DNA of 64,000 nt from VYFG01 sp965248685 (GTDB taxonomy: Bacteria; Pseudomonadota; Gammaproteobacteria; Arenicellales; Poriferihabitantaceae), in NCBI GenBank assembly GCA_965248685.1, contig CBDFKC010000004.1:186001-250000 (forward strand), in the 5' to 3' direction. This document shows, piece by piece, positions 16,801 through 26,629 of the stretch; position 1 is the first letter of the stretch, and every line of letters starts with the position of its first letter. The notes under the pieces were generated by a model. It worked only from the letters and a program-made list of their open reading frames with translations, was not told the origin of the DNA and did not search any database. Made by a program: the position numbers and the translations under genes.

Positions 16801-17415
16801 ATGAATCTGGATCGACTAAAGCAGGCCGAATCGGCATTTTTGACAAATTTCCCTGGAGGTTTTAACCATCCGGAGATGGTGGCGATTGGGAAAAAGCACA
16901 AAATGACCAAGATGATCGAATTGTCCAAGCAGGTTTTCTCGGACAAAGAATTTGCTCACCCGAATACCCTGGTTGAGAACCTGATTAAGGTCGTTAGTCA
17001 GTCTTCCATGGTCTCTATGTTTGAAAAACCAAAGTTTCGCGAATTTTGCAATGCGCTCTCTGGCATGGAAAAAGATATCCTGGTGGAAGGTCTGCATGAA
17101 CGCTTGCATGGAAATGAGCAGCGGGGTTTTGAGATGATGCTGGAAATCCTGGAGACCCGCAAAATGGCCAGGTGGACTTTAATATCGATTTGTCCGACCT
17201 ATTTCAACCCAACTGCGGAAGTCTACGTAAAGCCAACTACCGTTAAAAAAATTATAAGTCAACTTGAACTGAGTGAATTGGTCTATAACCCGGGGCCGAG
17301 TTGGGCATTTTATGAAGATTTTCGAGACCGGATCAATAAAATGAAAACCAGGGTGGACGAAAGCCTGTCTCCCAGCAACGCGGCTTTCACCGGTTTTCTG
17401 ATGATGAGCTTATAG
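16801..17415 (+). CDS. Conserved hypothetical soluble protein
   Basis: 204 residues, no signal peptide or membrane helix. I do not recognise a family. It is largely helical, lysine- and methionine-rich (GKKHKMTKMIELSKQVFSDK; LHGNEQRGFEMMLEILETRK), and ends in a hydrophobic FTGFLMMSL. A short motif SICPTYFNPTAEVYVKPTTV holds its only cysteine after residue 130. Codon use resembles neighbouring genes, so it is likely a true gene. It is followed 75 bp later by the MFS transporter gene on the same strand and may share its transcript. Confidence 0.65.
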   Translation: MNLDRLKQAESAFLTNFPGGFNHPEMVAIGKKHKMTKMIELSKQVFSDKEFAHPNTLVENLIKVVSQSSMVSMFEKPKFREFCNALSGMEKDILVEGLHERLHGNEQRGFEMMLEILETRKMARWTLISICPTYFNPTAEVYVKPTTVKKIISQLELSELVYNPGPSWAFYEDFRDRINKMKTRVDESLSPSNAAFTGFLMMSL

Positions 17416-17490
17416 CGCAGTCCAATTTAACAATCCTCCAGCGACTTTATCTGGCAGGATTACTCGGTTAAATCCAATTCACTTAAAGGC

Positions 17491-18684
17491 ATGAACGCGG
17501 TTTTTAATACCAGCGACTATCGTCGACTTTGGCTCAGTTCCGCGATGAGTGCGGTAAGTATTGGCGGCGATTACGTTTTGCTGGGCTGGTATGCGTTCTC
17601 TATATCGGGCAACGCGGCCTGGGTTGGAATGGCATTTGCGGTTTATTACATTCCAATGTTGTTGCTAGGGGTGCCAGCAGGCAGTATCGCTGATCGTTTC
17701 GGGAGATTCCGCCTGATGCGGGCGCTTGAGCTTGGTGCTGGATTCAGTCTGGTCATCCTTGCGGTGGCATTCTGGGGATTGGAACAGAGCTATCTGCACA
17801 TCTTTCTATTGCCTATTCTACTTGGCAGCGTCCGAGCGATGTATTTCCCAACTCGCTTGAGCTATGCCTATGACCTCACCAGTTCAAAGCAGGCATTGGC
17901 CTCGTTGGCTGGGATTAATGTTGCTGCCAGGATTGGCATGATACCGGGTTCTCTGGCTGTTGGTATGCTGGCCAATAACTTTGGCGCATTCTACGCTTTT
18001 CTGTTTATGGCGGGTGCCAGTTTTACCGCCTACCTGATTCTCGGAAACAAACCGCCAGTAAATTCCAACCAGGTAGTGGATCCCGCGCCTATCATGGAAA
18101 ATCTGAGGAGTAGCCTGCGGGAAGTTCAGCGCAATCATATTTTGCTGGTACTAATACTTATCACGGCTGCGGTTGAATTATTTGGTGTGTCCTTCGTTAC
18201 CGTGCTGCCAAGCCTGGAACAAGTACGTCTTGGTATTGGCGTCGAAGCGCTGGGTTGGATGAACGCCGCGCAGTCAGCGGGAGGGCTGGTAACCGGGTTG
18301 ATCATGTTTGTGTTGCCAGGAAAAAAGCAGTATGCGAAGGCTTTCTTTTGTACCATTGCAATGCTTGGTCTTTCTGTATTCCTGCTCGGTGCGGTAACCG
18401 GGTTATTTGCCATATTACTGGTGCTGGCAATAGTGTCCGGAATGATTGTCGTGTGGGATATATTGACCCAGTCGATGATGCAGAATGCCGTGCCCGAGCA
18501 CTTGCGTGGACGCGCGATGGGTGCCTGGGTCCTTGCCATTGGCTCGGCTCCTCTGGGCCATCTTGAAATAGGGTTTCTTGCAACTTTGCTGGGCGTCAAC
18601 CAGGCACTCTACTTAAATGGCGTCGCGGTGATTGCGGTGGTTCTGTTATTCTTGGTTGCAGTACCGGCGTTAAGAAAACTTTGA
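17491..18684 (+). CDS. MFS transporter (MFS_3/EntS-like exporter)
   Basis: 397 residues with 12 predicted membrane helices in the inner membrane. The start MNAVFNTSDYRRLWLSSAMS is typical of the MFS_3 group. The loop 2-3 signature is GVPAGSIADRFGRFRLMRAL, and a second copy in the C-terminal half reads VPEHLRGRAMGAWVLAIG. Relatives export siderophores, macrolides or other small molecules. AAAGG lies just before the ATG. The metallo-hydrolase gene starts 13 bp after its stop, so transporter and hydrolase are probably co-expressed; the cargo is unknown. Confidence 0.88.
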   Translation: MNAVFNTSDYRRLWLSSAMSAVSIGGDYVLLGWYAFSISGNAAWVGMAFAVYYIPMLLLGVPAGSIADRFGRFRLMRALELGAGFSLVILAVAFWGLEQSYLHIFLLPILLGSVRAMYFPTRLSYAYDLTSSKQALASLAGINVAARIGMIPGSLAVGMLANNFGAFYAFLFMAGASFTAYLILGNKPPVNSNQVVDPAPIMENLRSSLREVQRNHILLVLILITAAVELFGVSFVTVLPSLEQVRLGIGVEALGWMNAAQSAGGLVTGLIMFVLPGKKQYAKAFFCTIAMLGLSVFLLGAVTGLFAILLVLAIVSGMIVVWDILTQSMMQNAVPEHLRGRAMGAWVLAIGSAPLGHLEIGFLATLLGVNQALYLNGVAVIAVVLLFLVAVPALRKL

Positions 18685-18697
18685 TGGGGTTCCCGTA

Positions 18698-19459
18698 ATG
18701 CAGTTGGCGGACAAATGGTTTGAACGAAAGCGAATCGACGATGAAATAACGCTGATTCGTGAACCCCATGTCGATCCATTGTTACGCTGTAACATCTGGC
18801 ACGTTAGGGGACGGGACTATGATTTGCTGGTCGACACTGGCATGGGTATTTGCAGCCTTAAACGAGAGGTGGCGGACTTGCTCGGCAAACCTGTGATAGT
18901 GGTTGCTACCCACACCCACCTCGACCATATGGGGAGCGTCCATGAATTCGATACCAGGGTGGTACACCGATGTGAAGCGGATATATTGTCTTCACCGGAG
19001 CAGGTCAGTTTAACGGTCGGCGACTGGCCGCTAGAATTTGTCAATGGATTGCGCGAAGCGGGATACGCGGTTGAATCCGAACTGATGATAACCGCGCTTC
19101 CTTCTGCCGAGTTTATCCCGAGCGCTTTTCAAACCCCTTCAGCGGTGCCGACATGGATTGTTGACGAAGGTGACGTCATCGATTTAGGCAATAGACATTT
19201 CGAGGTGCTACATTTGCCTGGCCACTCGCCCGGCAGCATCGGGCTCTGGGAGCAAAAGTCGGGCACATTGTTCTCTGGAGACGCAATATATGATGGTCCT
19301 CTATTGGATACGCTATCTGACTCCAACATTACTGACTATTTAACAACAATGGAACGGCTGAGAACGCTACCAGTAACGGTTGTCCACGGTGGACACGATG
19401 AAAGTTTTGGAGTGGACCGTCTGAAAGAAATCACCAGCGACTATATTTCGTCCCGCTGA
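18698..19459 (+). CDS. Metallo-beta-lactamase fold hydrolase
   Basis: 253 residues. The zinc motif HTHLDH (H72, H74, D76, H77) lies in VVATHTHLDHMGSVHEFD; HLPGHSPGSIGLWEQ supplies the next histidine, FSGDAIYDG the bridging aspartate and VVHGGHDESFG the last histidine. All five motifs are complete, so an active di-metal hydrolase of the glyoxalase II/lactonase/thioesterase type is expected. It is in the middle of a four-gene + strand set (16801-20240), 13 bp from each neighbour. The substrate cannot be read from sequence. Confidence 0.9.
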   Translation: MQLADKWFERKRIDDEITLIREPHVDPLLRCNIWHVRGRDYDLLVDTGMGICSLKREVADLLGKPVIVVATHTHLDHMGSVHEFDTRVVHRCEADILSSPEQVSLTVGDWPLEFVNGLREAGYAVESELMITALPSAEFIPSAFQTPSAVPTWIVDEGDVIDLGNRHFEVLHLPGHSPGSIGLWEQKSGTLFSGDAIYDGPLLDTLSDSNITDYLTTMERLRTLPVTVVHGGHDESFGVDRLKEITSDYISSR

Positions 19460-19472
19460 TACTGGACTTATT

Positions 19473-20240
19473 TTGAGCCGGTTTAGAATCGTTTCGTGGA
19501 ATATTCGGGCAGGTGGTGGCAGGCGAGTTGAAGGGATTCTCCAGCAAATTAAGCATTGGCAACCTGACTTGATTGGCCTGTGTGAGTTCAGAGCCACACC
19601 TCCCAGTCTTTGGTTGGCGGAGCAACTGGGCAGTTTGGGATATGGATTTCAGATCAGTAGCGGGGTAAAGCAAAATCCTGCGAAAAACGCATTGTTACTG
19701 GCCAGTAGAATTCCGTTGCGCCGGATGAATTTACCCGGGATGCCCAGTTTAAAGGAAAGATGGATACTGGCACGAACCCAGACTCCGCCAAAAATAGCAA
19801 TTGGTCTGATGCATACTCCGAATTTCACCACGCCGGAATTAAAATATCCCATGCTGGAGGCAGTGAATTACATTGCCGGTAAATGGCGCAGTGGCGCCGG
19901 TCTGATCATGGGGGACACCAATTGTACCGAGAAGGGGATTGACGAAGAAAATGCGCTATCGGGTAATTTCCAAAGGGAATACGATTTTATGCGAAATCTG
20001 AGAGACCATAATTGGATTGACAGCTTCCGGCACTTATATGGGATGAAACGAGAATACACCTGGTACTCTCACCGCAACAATGGCTTTCGCCTTGATCAAG
20101 CATTTTGCAACGACAAGCTGATGCCAGCGTTGTCGGGGTTTAGCCATCAATGGGGCGTTGATTCTAGCAATCCTTCGCGCCGGGATGCGCTCAGTGATCA
20201 TGCTGCAATGATTATAGAACTGGATCTATCTTTGTTGTGA
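19473..20240 (+). CDS. Endonuclease/exonuclease/phosphatase (EEP) family protein
   Basis: 255 residues of the DNase I-like fold. Motifs in order: SWNIRAGGG (metal-site Asn), LIGLCEFRA (Glu), GLIMGDTNCTE (Asp/Asn), and ALSDHAAMIIELD (terminal Asp-His). No signal peptide, so cytoplasmic. The family covers DNA repair nucleases, phosphodiesterases and inositol phosphatases. Translation appears to start at a TTG (19473), 13 bp after the upstream stop; no nearby ATG would keep the first motif. The 3' end overlaps the convergent DMT gene by 15 bp. Confidence 0.85.
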   Translation: MSRFRIVSWNIRAGGGRRVEGILQQIKHWQPDLIGLCEFRATPPSLWLAEQLGSLGYGFQISSGVKQNPAKNALLLASRIPLRRMNLPGMPSLKERWILARTQTPPKIAIGLMHTPNFTTPELKYPMLEAVNYIAGKWRSGAGLIMGDTNCTEKGIDEENALSGNFQREYDFMRNLRDHNWIDSFRHLYGMKREYTWYSHRNNGFRLDQAFCNDKLMPALSGFSHQWGVDSSNPSRRDALSDHAAMIIELDLSLL

Positions 20241-21215
20241 CCCTAACTGATTATCAGAGGTGGCCTTGACTGCGCCAGCAGCAGACAGTACCGCGCCCAC
20301 CATATAGATCGCCAATCCAATCATAGTCACTGGACTGTAATCAATTCTCCCTTCCACCAATTGAAGTCCAAGTATAACGAACGGTCCTAGAGCGGTTAAA
20401 GCGCTGATGGTCAAGGTTGACAGCATCGGCACTGCTTTTTGTAAAAAGTATAGCGGTGGAATGGTCAATAAAAAACCGATGACAACGTATAGTCCCAATT
20501 CCGAAATTGGCAAGGATTGATTCGGTTCAGACCCACCATAGGCGATAAATCCAGTCACCAGAACATACAGTGGCAGGCGTAAACCAAGGACAGCGCTGGG
20601 ACCGACCCCGGCAATATTTAATCGCTGTGAGTAAACCAGTATCAGGGTAAAAAAGACACCGTCAATGATTGCAAGAAAAACGCCAAGCAGAGCAATGGAA
20701 CGGTCGCCCCGGACAAAGCCGGAGAGTCCTGCTACCGTAATGATGCCTAAAAATATGATGCTGCAGAAGATCAGTGTATTGCCGATTGCCTCGGATTTAT
20801 TCCGCATATTTTCTCCTTCCCTCAATCCAAGACGATAGAGAACATAGGCGGTGATTGGCATGGAGCCGGCGGAAATGGTGTAAGTGATTGCCGGCTCAAG
20901 AAGCTGAACCGAGAGCAGGTATGCGGTAAAGGTAACTACTGCACCGAGATTGACCGCAAGCAGTGATCTGCGTGCGGCAAAAGCCTTTCTGACCTGGTCG
21001 GGATTTTTCACAAGGGCCCATCCTACAAATACCACGATGGTCAATCCAAAAACCAGGAATCCAAACAAAAACGAATTTACTTTTTGGAATAGACTGCCGA
21101 AATAAACGAACTGCGTAGATTCGAGTAGCACGGTTACCAGTACAAATAGGACGCCAGTGGTCGGTTTATTCACGTTTATTCTTTTATGGTTTTTCGTCCC
21201 GGGCGCCGGGACCAA
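20226..21215 (-). CDS. DMT-superfamily (EamA-like) transporter
   Basis: 329 residues with about ten hydrophobic helices arranged as two five-helix halves, e.g. TTGVLFVLVTVLLESTQFVY, then LLAVNLGAVVTFTAYLLSVQ with the EamA-type YTISAGSMPITAYVLYRLGL, and a second half ending VTMIGLAIYMVGAVLSAAGA. Inner-membrane exporter of a metabolite, substrate unknown. The start is uncertain: TTG 21215, or GTG 21173, which would shorten the hydrophilic leader by 14 residues. It overlaps the end of the convergent EEP gene by 15 bp. Confidence 0.82.
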   Translation of the reverse strand: MVPAPGTKNHKRINVNKPTTGVLFVLVTVLLESTQFVYFGSLFQKVNSFLFGFLVFGLTIVVFVGWALVKNPDQVRKAFAARRSLLAVNLGAVVTFTAYLLSVQLLEPAITYTISAGSMPITAYVLYRLGLREGENMRNKSEAIGNTLIFCSIIFLGIITVAGLSGFVRGDRSIALLGVFLAIIDGVFFTLILVYSQRLNIAGVGPSAVLGLRLPLYVLVTGFIAYGGSEPNQSLPISELGLYVVIGFLLTIPPLYFLQKAVPMLSTLTISALTALGPFVILGLQLVEGRIDYSPVTMIGLAIYMVGAVLSAAGAVKATSDNQLGSQQR

Positions 21216-21304
21216 TTTTTTCAGCTCAACAAATCTCAGGGTTTATCGAGTTCTACTTTTTTTGTCGGTCGGAGATTTTCAAACTGATCTGGTGAAAAGG
21301 TAAC

Positions 21305-22465
21305 TCAAGACTCATTCAATGATCGGATTTGTGAACGCCGGTCGACCGCCCAGGCATATTGATCAGGCCACATCGAAAAGTCGGTGTCGTGGCCGAGTTC
21401 GGCAGCGGCATGCAAGGGCCAGAATGGGTTATGCATGATTTCCCGACCCAGAGCAACAATATCGGCGCATCCCTGTTGCAGTATCTGTTCGGACTGATGT
21501 GGATCAGTTATAACACCGACGGCCATGGACTTCAGGTTGGTTTCCCGCCGCATTCGTTCGGCGAAGGGGACTTGAAATCCTGGGCTTCTCGCTGATGATT
21601 TGGTCAAAGGTTTGCCGTCGTCATCACTGCGAAACCGGGGTGCTCCGCTAATTCCACCCGACGAACAATCAACCACATCAACTCCCAGTTGCTCGAGAGC
21701 GTGGCCAAATATAATGGAATCTTCCATGGTCCACCCATCGGGAGTTCCATCGATCGCCGAGATCCGAATAAATAGGGGAATTTGGTCGGGCATTATCGCT
21801 CGGACCGCAGCCGCCACCTTTAACGGAAAACTCATGCGCGCTGTCAGATCGCCTCCATAATCATCCTGGCGAAGGTTGCTCAGGGGTGAGAGAAAACTAT
21901 GCAACAGGTATCCATGGGCCATATGAATTTCGATTACCTTAAAACCCGCATTCACTGAACGCCTGGCTGCGGATGCGAAACCAGCAATGACGGTATCAAG
22001 GTCCGACTCATCCATTTCCGTCGGTGCAGTCCAGCCCGGGCCTATAGGTAAAGCCGAGGCTGCGATGGTTTGCCAGGGCCCATCTCCTAGATCATTGTCT
22101 TGTGGCTGCAACGGCTGCCCTGGTCGATCGACGAACGGCGGCCGGGTTGAGGCCTTGCGGCCGGCATGGGCCAACTGGATTCCCGGAACACATCCCATGC
22201 TGCTGATAAACTCGGTTATCGGACGCAATGCGTCGGCCTGCTGGTCTGTCCATATGCCAAGACAGCCTGGGGTAATTCTCCCTCTGGCTTCAACTGCGGT
22301 GGCTTCAGCGAAAACCAAACCCGCTTTGCCTCTGGCGAATGTGCTTAAATGGGCGAAATGCCAGGGTTGTGCGATGCCGTTAACTGCCGAATACATACAT
22401 AATGGCGAAACGGCAATCCGGTTTGGCAATACGATATCGCGCAGAGTAAGTGGTGAAAATAGCAA
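21305..22465 (-). CDS. NADH:flavin oxidoreductase, old yellow enzyme (YqjM/NamA type)
   Basis: 386 residues, FMN-dependent ene-reductase with a TIM barrel. The class is shown by SPLCMYSA (C23, Y25), which replaces the threonine of classical OYE, by GIQLAHAGRKAST and by HMAHGYLLHSFLSPLSNLR with the substrate-binding histidines. The phosphate-binding end is MAVGVITDPHQSEQILQQ, then DIVALGREIMHNP. It reduces the C=C bond of alpha,beta-unsaturated carbonyl compounds with NAD(P)H. Length is slightly above the usual 340-370. It is divergent from the TauD-like gene at 22662. Confidence 0.92.
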   Translation of the reverse strand: MLFSPLTLRDIVLPNRIAVSPLCMYSAVNGIAQPWHFAHLSTFARGKAGLVFAEATAVEARGRITPGCLGIWTDQQADALRPITEFISSMGCVPGIQLAHAGRKASTRPPFVDRPGQPLQPQDNDLGDGPWQTIAASALPIGPGWTAPTEMDESDLDTVIAGFASAARRSVNAGFKVIEIHMAHGYLLHSFLSPLSNLRQDDYGGDLTARMSFPLKVAAAVRAIMPDQIPLFIRISAIDGTPDGWTMEDSIIFGHALEQLGVDVVDCSSGGISGAPRFRSDDDGKPLTKSSARSPGFQVPFAERMRRETNLKSMAVGVITDPHQSEQILQQGCADIVALGREIMHNPFWPLHAAAELGHDTDFSMWPDQYAWAVDRRSQIRSLNES

Positions 22466-22661
22466 GGGATGTTTCCTGTATTTTGGTTGTCCGATATGGT
22501 GCCCTGGAGCACAGTGCTTGCAGAGAGTAATTACGACTGATGCATTGTTAAACTATCGTCAAGTAGTATAAGTTAGAAGTTTCATGGACGAAACAAATCA
22601 CGGACAATGAGATTTAGAATAACTGAGTCAAACTGCGCTTAAGTTGCGCTATCCATATAAA

Positions 22662-23633
22662 ATGAATCTCGATAATTTTGCACAACACTATAGCAATGCT
22701 TCTGTGAGGTTACCGTTAATTTTGACCGCGCCTGAAAGTATATCGCGGTCAGAATCCGCCGAATTAATCAGGGAAGGCAGAGTTCAATTGTTGGAAACCG
22801 TATCAAACGCTGGCGCGGTGCTATTACGTGGCCTGGGTCATGATTCCAGCGATGATAATCAGAAAATTTTGCATGGATTGGCCGCCGAATTGCTGAGCTA
22901 TAAAGGAGGAGGAAGTGCCGACCGGAAAAATATTAGTGAAAACGTCAGTACCGTTACACCCTCTCCTGCACTAGTGCAGATTCCGCTGCACAATGAACTA
23001 TCCTATACCGAAAATTACCCTCGCTATATGTGCTTCTTTTGTCATACCAGCCCCAAATGGGGTGGCGCTACCTCCCTGGCCGACGGAAACAAGGTGTATG
23101 AGTCAATCGAACCAGCCCTCAAAACCAAGCTAGAAAGGCATGGGGTCTGTTACAAGCGATTTATGTATCACAACACGCCTAAGATCCGAATCAGCGTACG
23201 TAAATCCTGGCAACAAACATTTTTGACCGATGACAGGACCCAGGTAGAGCGAGAACTGGAAAATGACAATATTGAATATCAGTGGACCAACAGCGGTTTA
23301 AGTATTCGTCAGAATCGGCCAGCTTTTATCCAACATCCAGATACGGGAAAAACGGTTTGGTTTAACCAAATATTAAATTTTGTACTTTTCCAACCAGTGG
23401 CCAGAGCAATTTCAAAGTCGCTTTTTGGTTTTCGCGATACCGGCGTTGAATTTGGCGATGGCAGTCCAATTACAACCAAAATGCGCCGGCAAATATTTAA
23501 AGTACTGAAGACCCAGATTATCAACGAGCCATGGCAAGATAACGATATCATTGTGGTGGACAATATTGCCTGTCTCCATGGCAGAGCTCGATATCGCGGG
23601 AAAAGACGGGTTACCGTTGGCATGTTTAATTAG
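22662..23633 (+). CDS. TauD/TfdA-family Fe(II)/2-oxoglutarate dioxygenase
   Basis: 323 residues. The iron ligands are H110 and E112 (Glu in place of the usual Asp) in QIPLHNELSYTENYP, and H306 in NIACLHGRARYRGKRR, whose arginines can hold 2-oxoglutarate. The HxE variant and the closing LHGR-x-x-Y/F-x-GKRR are typical of SyrP/clavaminate-synthase-like members, which hydroxylate amino-acid-type substrates. ATG 22662 is preferred over TTG 22644, which lacks support. It stands alone with a divergent OYE gene; carbonic anhydrase follows 74 bp later. Substrate unknown. Confidence 0.88.
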   Translation: MNLDNFAQHYSNASVRLPLILTAPESISRSESAELIREGRVQLLETVSNAGAVLLRGLGHDSSDDNQKILHGLAAELLSYKGGGSADRKNISENVSTVTPSPALVQIPLHNELSYTENYPRYMCFFCHTSPKWGGATSLADGNKVYESIEPALKTKLERHGVCYKRFMYHNTPKIRISVRKSWQQTFLTDDRTQVERELENDNIEYQWTNSGLSIRQNRPAFIQHPDTGKTVWFNQILNFVLFQPVARAISKSLFGFRDTGVEFGDGSPITTKMRRQIFKVLKTQIINEPWQDNDIIVVDNIACLHGRARYRGKRRVTVGMFN

Positions 23634-23707
23634 TTCAAGTAATCAGTCTGGTCAAACCGGGGAACCGCGACTATAGTTCGGGTATCTAAATGATCTTATT
23701 TGTATAA

Positions 23708-24352
23708 ATGACAGGGTTTCCCGACAATCTGCTGCGTGGATATCGCAATTTTATGAATGGACGCTATAAATCTGAGCGAGAAAGATATAGCGAGTTGGCT
23801 CGGACAGGACAGAAGCCTACCATTTTAGTTGTTGCTTGCTGTGATTCCCGGGCAGCCCCTGAATTAGTCTTCGATTGCGGTCCGGGAGAATTATTCGTTA
23901 TGCGAAATGTGGCGAATCTGATTCCCCCATATGCCCCGGACGGGGCTTATCACGCAACCTCGGCGGCCCTTGAGTACGCGGTTCAATCACTGCGCATCAG
24001 GCACATCGTGGTAATGGGGCATGGCCAATGCGGAGGCATTCAGGCGGCACTGGACCCTGCCACCGAGCCGCTTTCCCCAGGAGACTTTATTGGTAGCTGG
24101 ATGGGGATGTTGGAACCATTGAGAGACCAGGTTCAATCTTCTACCGCAATGACTCCCTCGGAACGTCAGACCGCTCTCGAACGTATTTCCATACGTAATT
24201 CGATTTCGAACTTACTGACTTTTCCCTGCATCAAAATACTATTTGAGCGCGGGAAACTGTATCTGCACGGCGCCTGGTTTGATATATCCACTGGTGAGCT
24301 GTGGGTTATGGATACAGATAGCGGCGACTTTATCCGCCCGGGAACCGGATAG
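23708..24352 (+). CDS. Beta-class carbonic anhydrase
   Basis: 214 residues, reversible hydration of CO2 to bicarbonate. The zinc site is C44, H105 and C108 with the catalytic dyad D46/R48 (ACCDSRAAPE and VVMGHGQCGGIQ). MRNVANLIPPYAPDG is the beta-CA segment typical of plant/bacterial type enzymes. It precedes the RND exporter gene by 41 bp on the same strand and might be the first gene of that transcript, though its role is generic. Confidence 0.95.
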   Translation: MTGFPDNLLRGYRNFMNGRYKSERERYSELARTGQKPTILVVACCDSRAAPELVFDCGPGELFVMRNVANLIPPYAPDGAYHATSAALEYAVQSLRIRHIVVMGHGQCGGIQAALDPATEPLSPGDFIGSWMGMLEPLRDQVQSSTAMTPSERQTALERISIRNSISNLLTFPCIKILFERGKLYLHGAWFDISTGELWVMDTDSGDFIRPGTG

Positions 24353-24393
24353 GCCTGGGATCATTCCCGGCGTTATCTGGTTTTGATTAGCCG

Positions 24394-26628
24394 ATGAAGC
24401 CTACGTTCGACCGCTATCGTCATCTCCAGCTTGGCAAGCTGATCTTGGCCATCGTTATTTCCCTGTTATTAATCCCCGGGGTCTCTAAACTTCGATTCGA
24501 CGTCGAACTAAAAAACATATTCCGCTTCGATAGCGCAGAATATCAGGACTACCAGGAAATGCTGCAGGTGTTTCCCGAGATCGAATCTGATTTTGTTCTG
24601 ATTATTCCCGGTGAAGTATTTACCGTAGAGAAGTTTTCCAGAGTTTTAGCTCTGGTAGATGCCTTATCCCTGCTGTCAGATATTTCCTACGTTGTTTCCA
24701 TGGCTTCCATCCCGGCGGTAGAGAATCTGATCACCGATCCGGTTTCATTGGAACTTCTGCCAGAAATTAACGCTGATTTAATCAAGCAGCTGAAGGCGCA
24801 AAGGCAAACAGACCCGGTTCCCTATGGATACCTAATTAGTCCAGAGGCCGACGCACAGTTGATCGTGGTACGGGCCAAATCCGGGCTGATTAACGATTCG
24901 ATAAAACTAAAGGGATTGAAAATAAAAATTGATCACTTGGCGACGTCAAATTTTGGCGATGATGCGGCTAAATTCCTGATGGGTGGCGCACCAGCAATGA
25001 AGGTTGCATTAAATAATCAAGTGACTTCAGACACGGTAAAAATAAATGTAATCGCGATGCTGTTGGCGACAATTGTTGCGGCTCTACTGTTTCGCTCTCT
25101 ACGAATTTTGCTGGTAATTTCGTTGGGACCCGCCTTGGGAACACTTTGGACTCTGGGGATTATGGCTTCGCTGGGTGACAAAATTACCGTTTTTACGTCA
25201 ATACTTGTTCCGCTACTGTTCGTCATTGGGTATGCCAATGCAGCACATATAATTTTTCGTATACTGGGTAGCGATAAATCTGTTTGCCGGTGGCGTGGAT
25301 CCTGGCAGGCAATGACTGCAGTAGTTAGAGCCTGTTTTATTTCCGCAATAACAACTGCGGTTGGATTCGCCTCGCTTTGTTTGTCTGGATCTGAACTGGT
25401 TGCGGAGTTTGGGTTTTATTGTGCTGTTGGTTCCATCCTGATTTTTGTTTCGGTGGTGCTTTTGACCCCCGGACTATCCGCGTTACTGCAAATTCGGGAT
25501 AAGTCAAATGTTGAGCCGATTATCCAACCTGCTGCAGTGCAGCTGGGGAATCTGGGAAGATGGGTGACTGATAACAATAGTATAATCATTAGAACTGGCG
25601 TCATTATTTCAATTGTCATTGCAATAACGTCGTTTCAGGTGGTGCCTGACTATCGATTCAAGGAGAACTTTTCACCAAGTAAGGGTTTTTATAAAGCGGT
25701 TGAGATGGGTGATAGCAAATTTTCCGGATTATTGTCGGCTAATGTTGTTATCAACTGGGGCGGGCAACATGGGTTTGATAGCGCTACGCTATTTGAGATT
25801 GAAGACCGAGTTTCCGACTTGGCGATCGAGATATTTGAAACTAATCGAATAATCAGTCTGGCTGGCTTGTATGCGGGTTCTCGGAGAAGTCAGATTGGTT
25901 CACTAAATGATCTGCAGCTACAGCTGCCAGAATTAATTGGTGCCCGATTTATCAATTTTAAACAACAGCATTCTTTAGTAACTATACCGCTGCCCGACCA
26001 GGGCGCGCGGAAACTGATTCCGAAGTTAGATAATTTTCGAACCGGCCTGGATTCTCTTTCGAATCAATACCCCGGCGTGTCGCTTTTGCTGAGTGGAATC
26101 GTTCCGGTCACGATGTATGGTAGTGTTCAAAACATTAATGAAATGGCGCAGAGCCTTGGCCTTGCCATTGTCATTATTTTTTTCGTTATTGCATTATTAC
26201 TTCGATCGCTAAAACTTGGTTTAATCTGTATGTTTCCAAATATCGTGCCAATCGCGGGAGTCGCTTCGCTATTGGTCCTGACGGATACTTCTTTGCAATA
26301 CAATAGTGTTCTGGTATTTACCATATGTCTCGGCATTGCGGTAGACGATACCGTGCACTTTATTTTGCGTTACCGTTCCGAGTTTTTGCGCTCAGGGAAT
26401 GCACGCCAGGCTGTTGTTCAGACGATTCAACAAATAGGATTGGTTTTAATTTTTACCACGGCTATTTTAGGCGCAGGGTTTGTTTCACTTATGTTTAGTT
26501 CGGTAGCCGTGGTGTCTTTTATGGGGTTACTCTCCTGCATAGCCCTGGGTCTGGCGCTGCTCGCAGACTTGGTTTTTTTGCCCGCCCTTCTTTCATCCAG
26601 GTTTAGCCTGGACGCGTTAGATAAATAA
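24394..26628 (+). CDS. RND/MMPL-type exporter
   Basis: 744 residues in two similar halves, each a large periplasmic loop followed by about six helices; one helix starts at residue 15. Half 1 contains NVIAMLLATIVAALLFRSLR and PLLFVIGYANAAHIIFRILG, where the expected acidic proton-relay pair is absent; half 2 keeps it as ICLGIAVDDTVHFILRYRSE. This pattern matches the predicted-exporter family of hopanoid/lipid transporters (HpnN, MmpL relatives) rather than drug pumps. It is the first gene of a ten-gene block ending at 37256, and the next gene starts 1 bp after its stop, so it is a good candidate for the exporter of the product made by that block. No membrane-fusion or outer-membrane partner is present. 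Confidence 0.85.
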   Translation: MKPTFDRYRHLQLGKLILAIVISLLLIPGVSKLRFDVELKNIFRFDSAEYQDYQEMLQVFPEIESDFVLIIPGEVFTVEKFSRVLALVDALSLLSDISYVVSMASIPAVENLITDPVSLELLPEINADLIKQLKAQRQTDPVPYGYLISPEADAQLIVVRAKSGLINDSIKLKGLKIKIDHLATSNFGDDAAKFLMGGAPAMKVALNNQVTSDTVKINVIAMLLATIVAALLFRSLRILLVISLGPALGTLWTLGIMASLGDKITVFTSILVPLLFVIGYANAAHIIFRILGSDKSVCRWRGSWQAMTAVVRACFISAITTAVGFASLCLSGSELVAEFGFYCAVGSILIFVSVVLLTPGLSALLQIRDKSNVEPIIQPAAVQLGNLGRWVTDNNSIIIRTGVIISIVIAITSFQVVPDYRFKENFSPSKGFYKAVEMGDSKFSGLLSANVVINWGGQHGFDSATLFEIEDRVSDLAIEIFETNRIISLAGLYAGSRRSQIGSLNDLQLQLPELIGARFINFKQQHSLVTIPLPDQGARKLIPKLDNFRTGLDSLSNQYPGVSLLLSGIVPVTMYGSVQNINEMAQSLGLAIVIIFFVIALLLRSLKLGLICMFPNIVPIAGVASLLVLTDTSLQYNSVLVFTICLGIAVDDTVHFILRYRSEFLRSGNARQAVVQTIQQIGLVLIFTTAILGAGFVSLMFSSVAVVSFMGLLSCIALGLALLADLVFLPALLSSRFSLDALDK

Positions 26629-26629
26629 T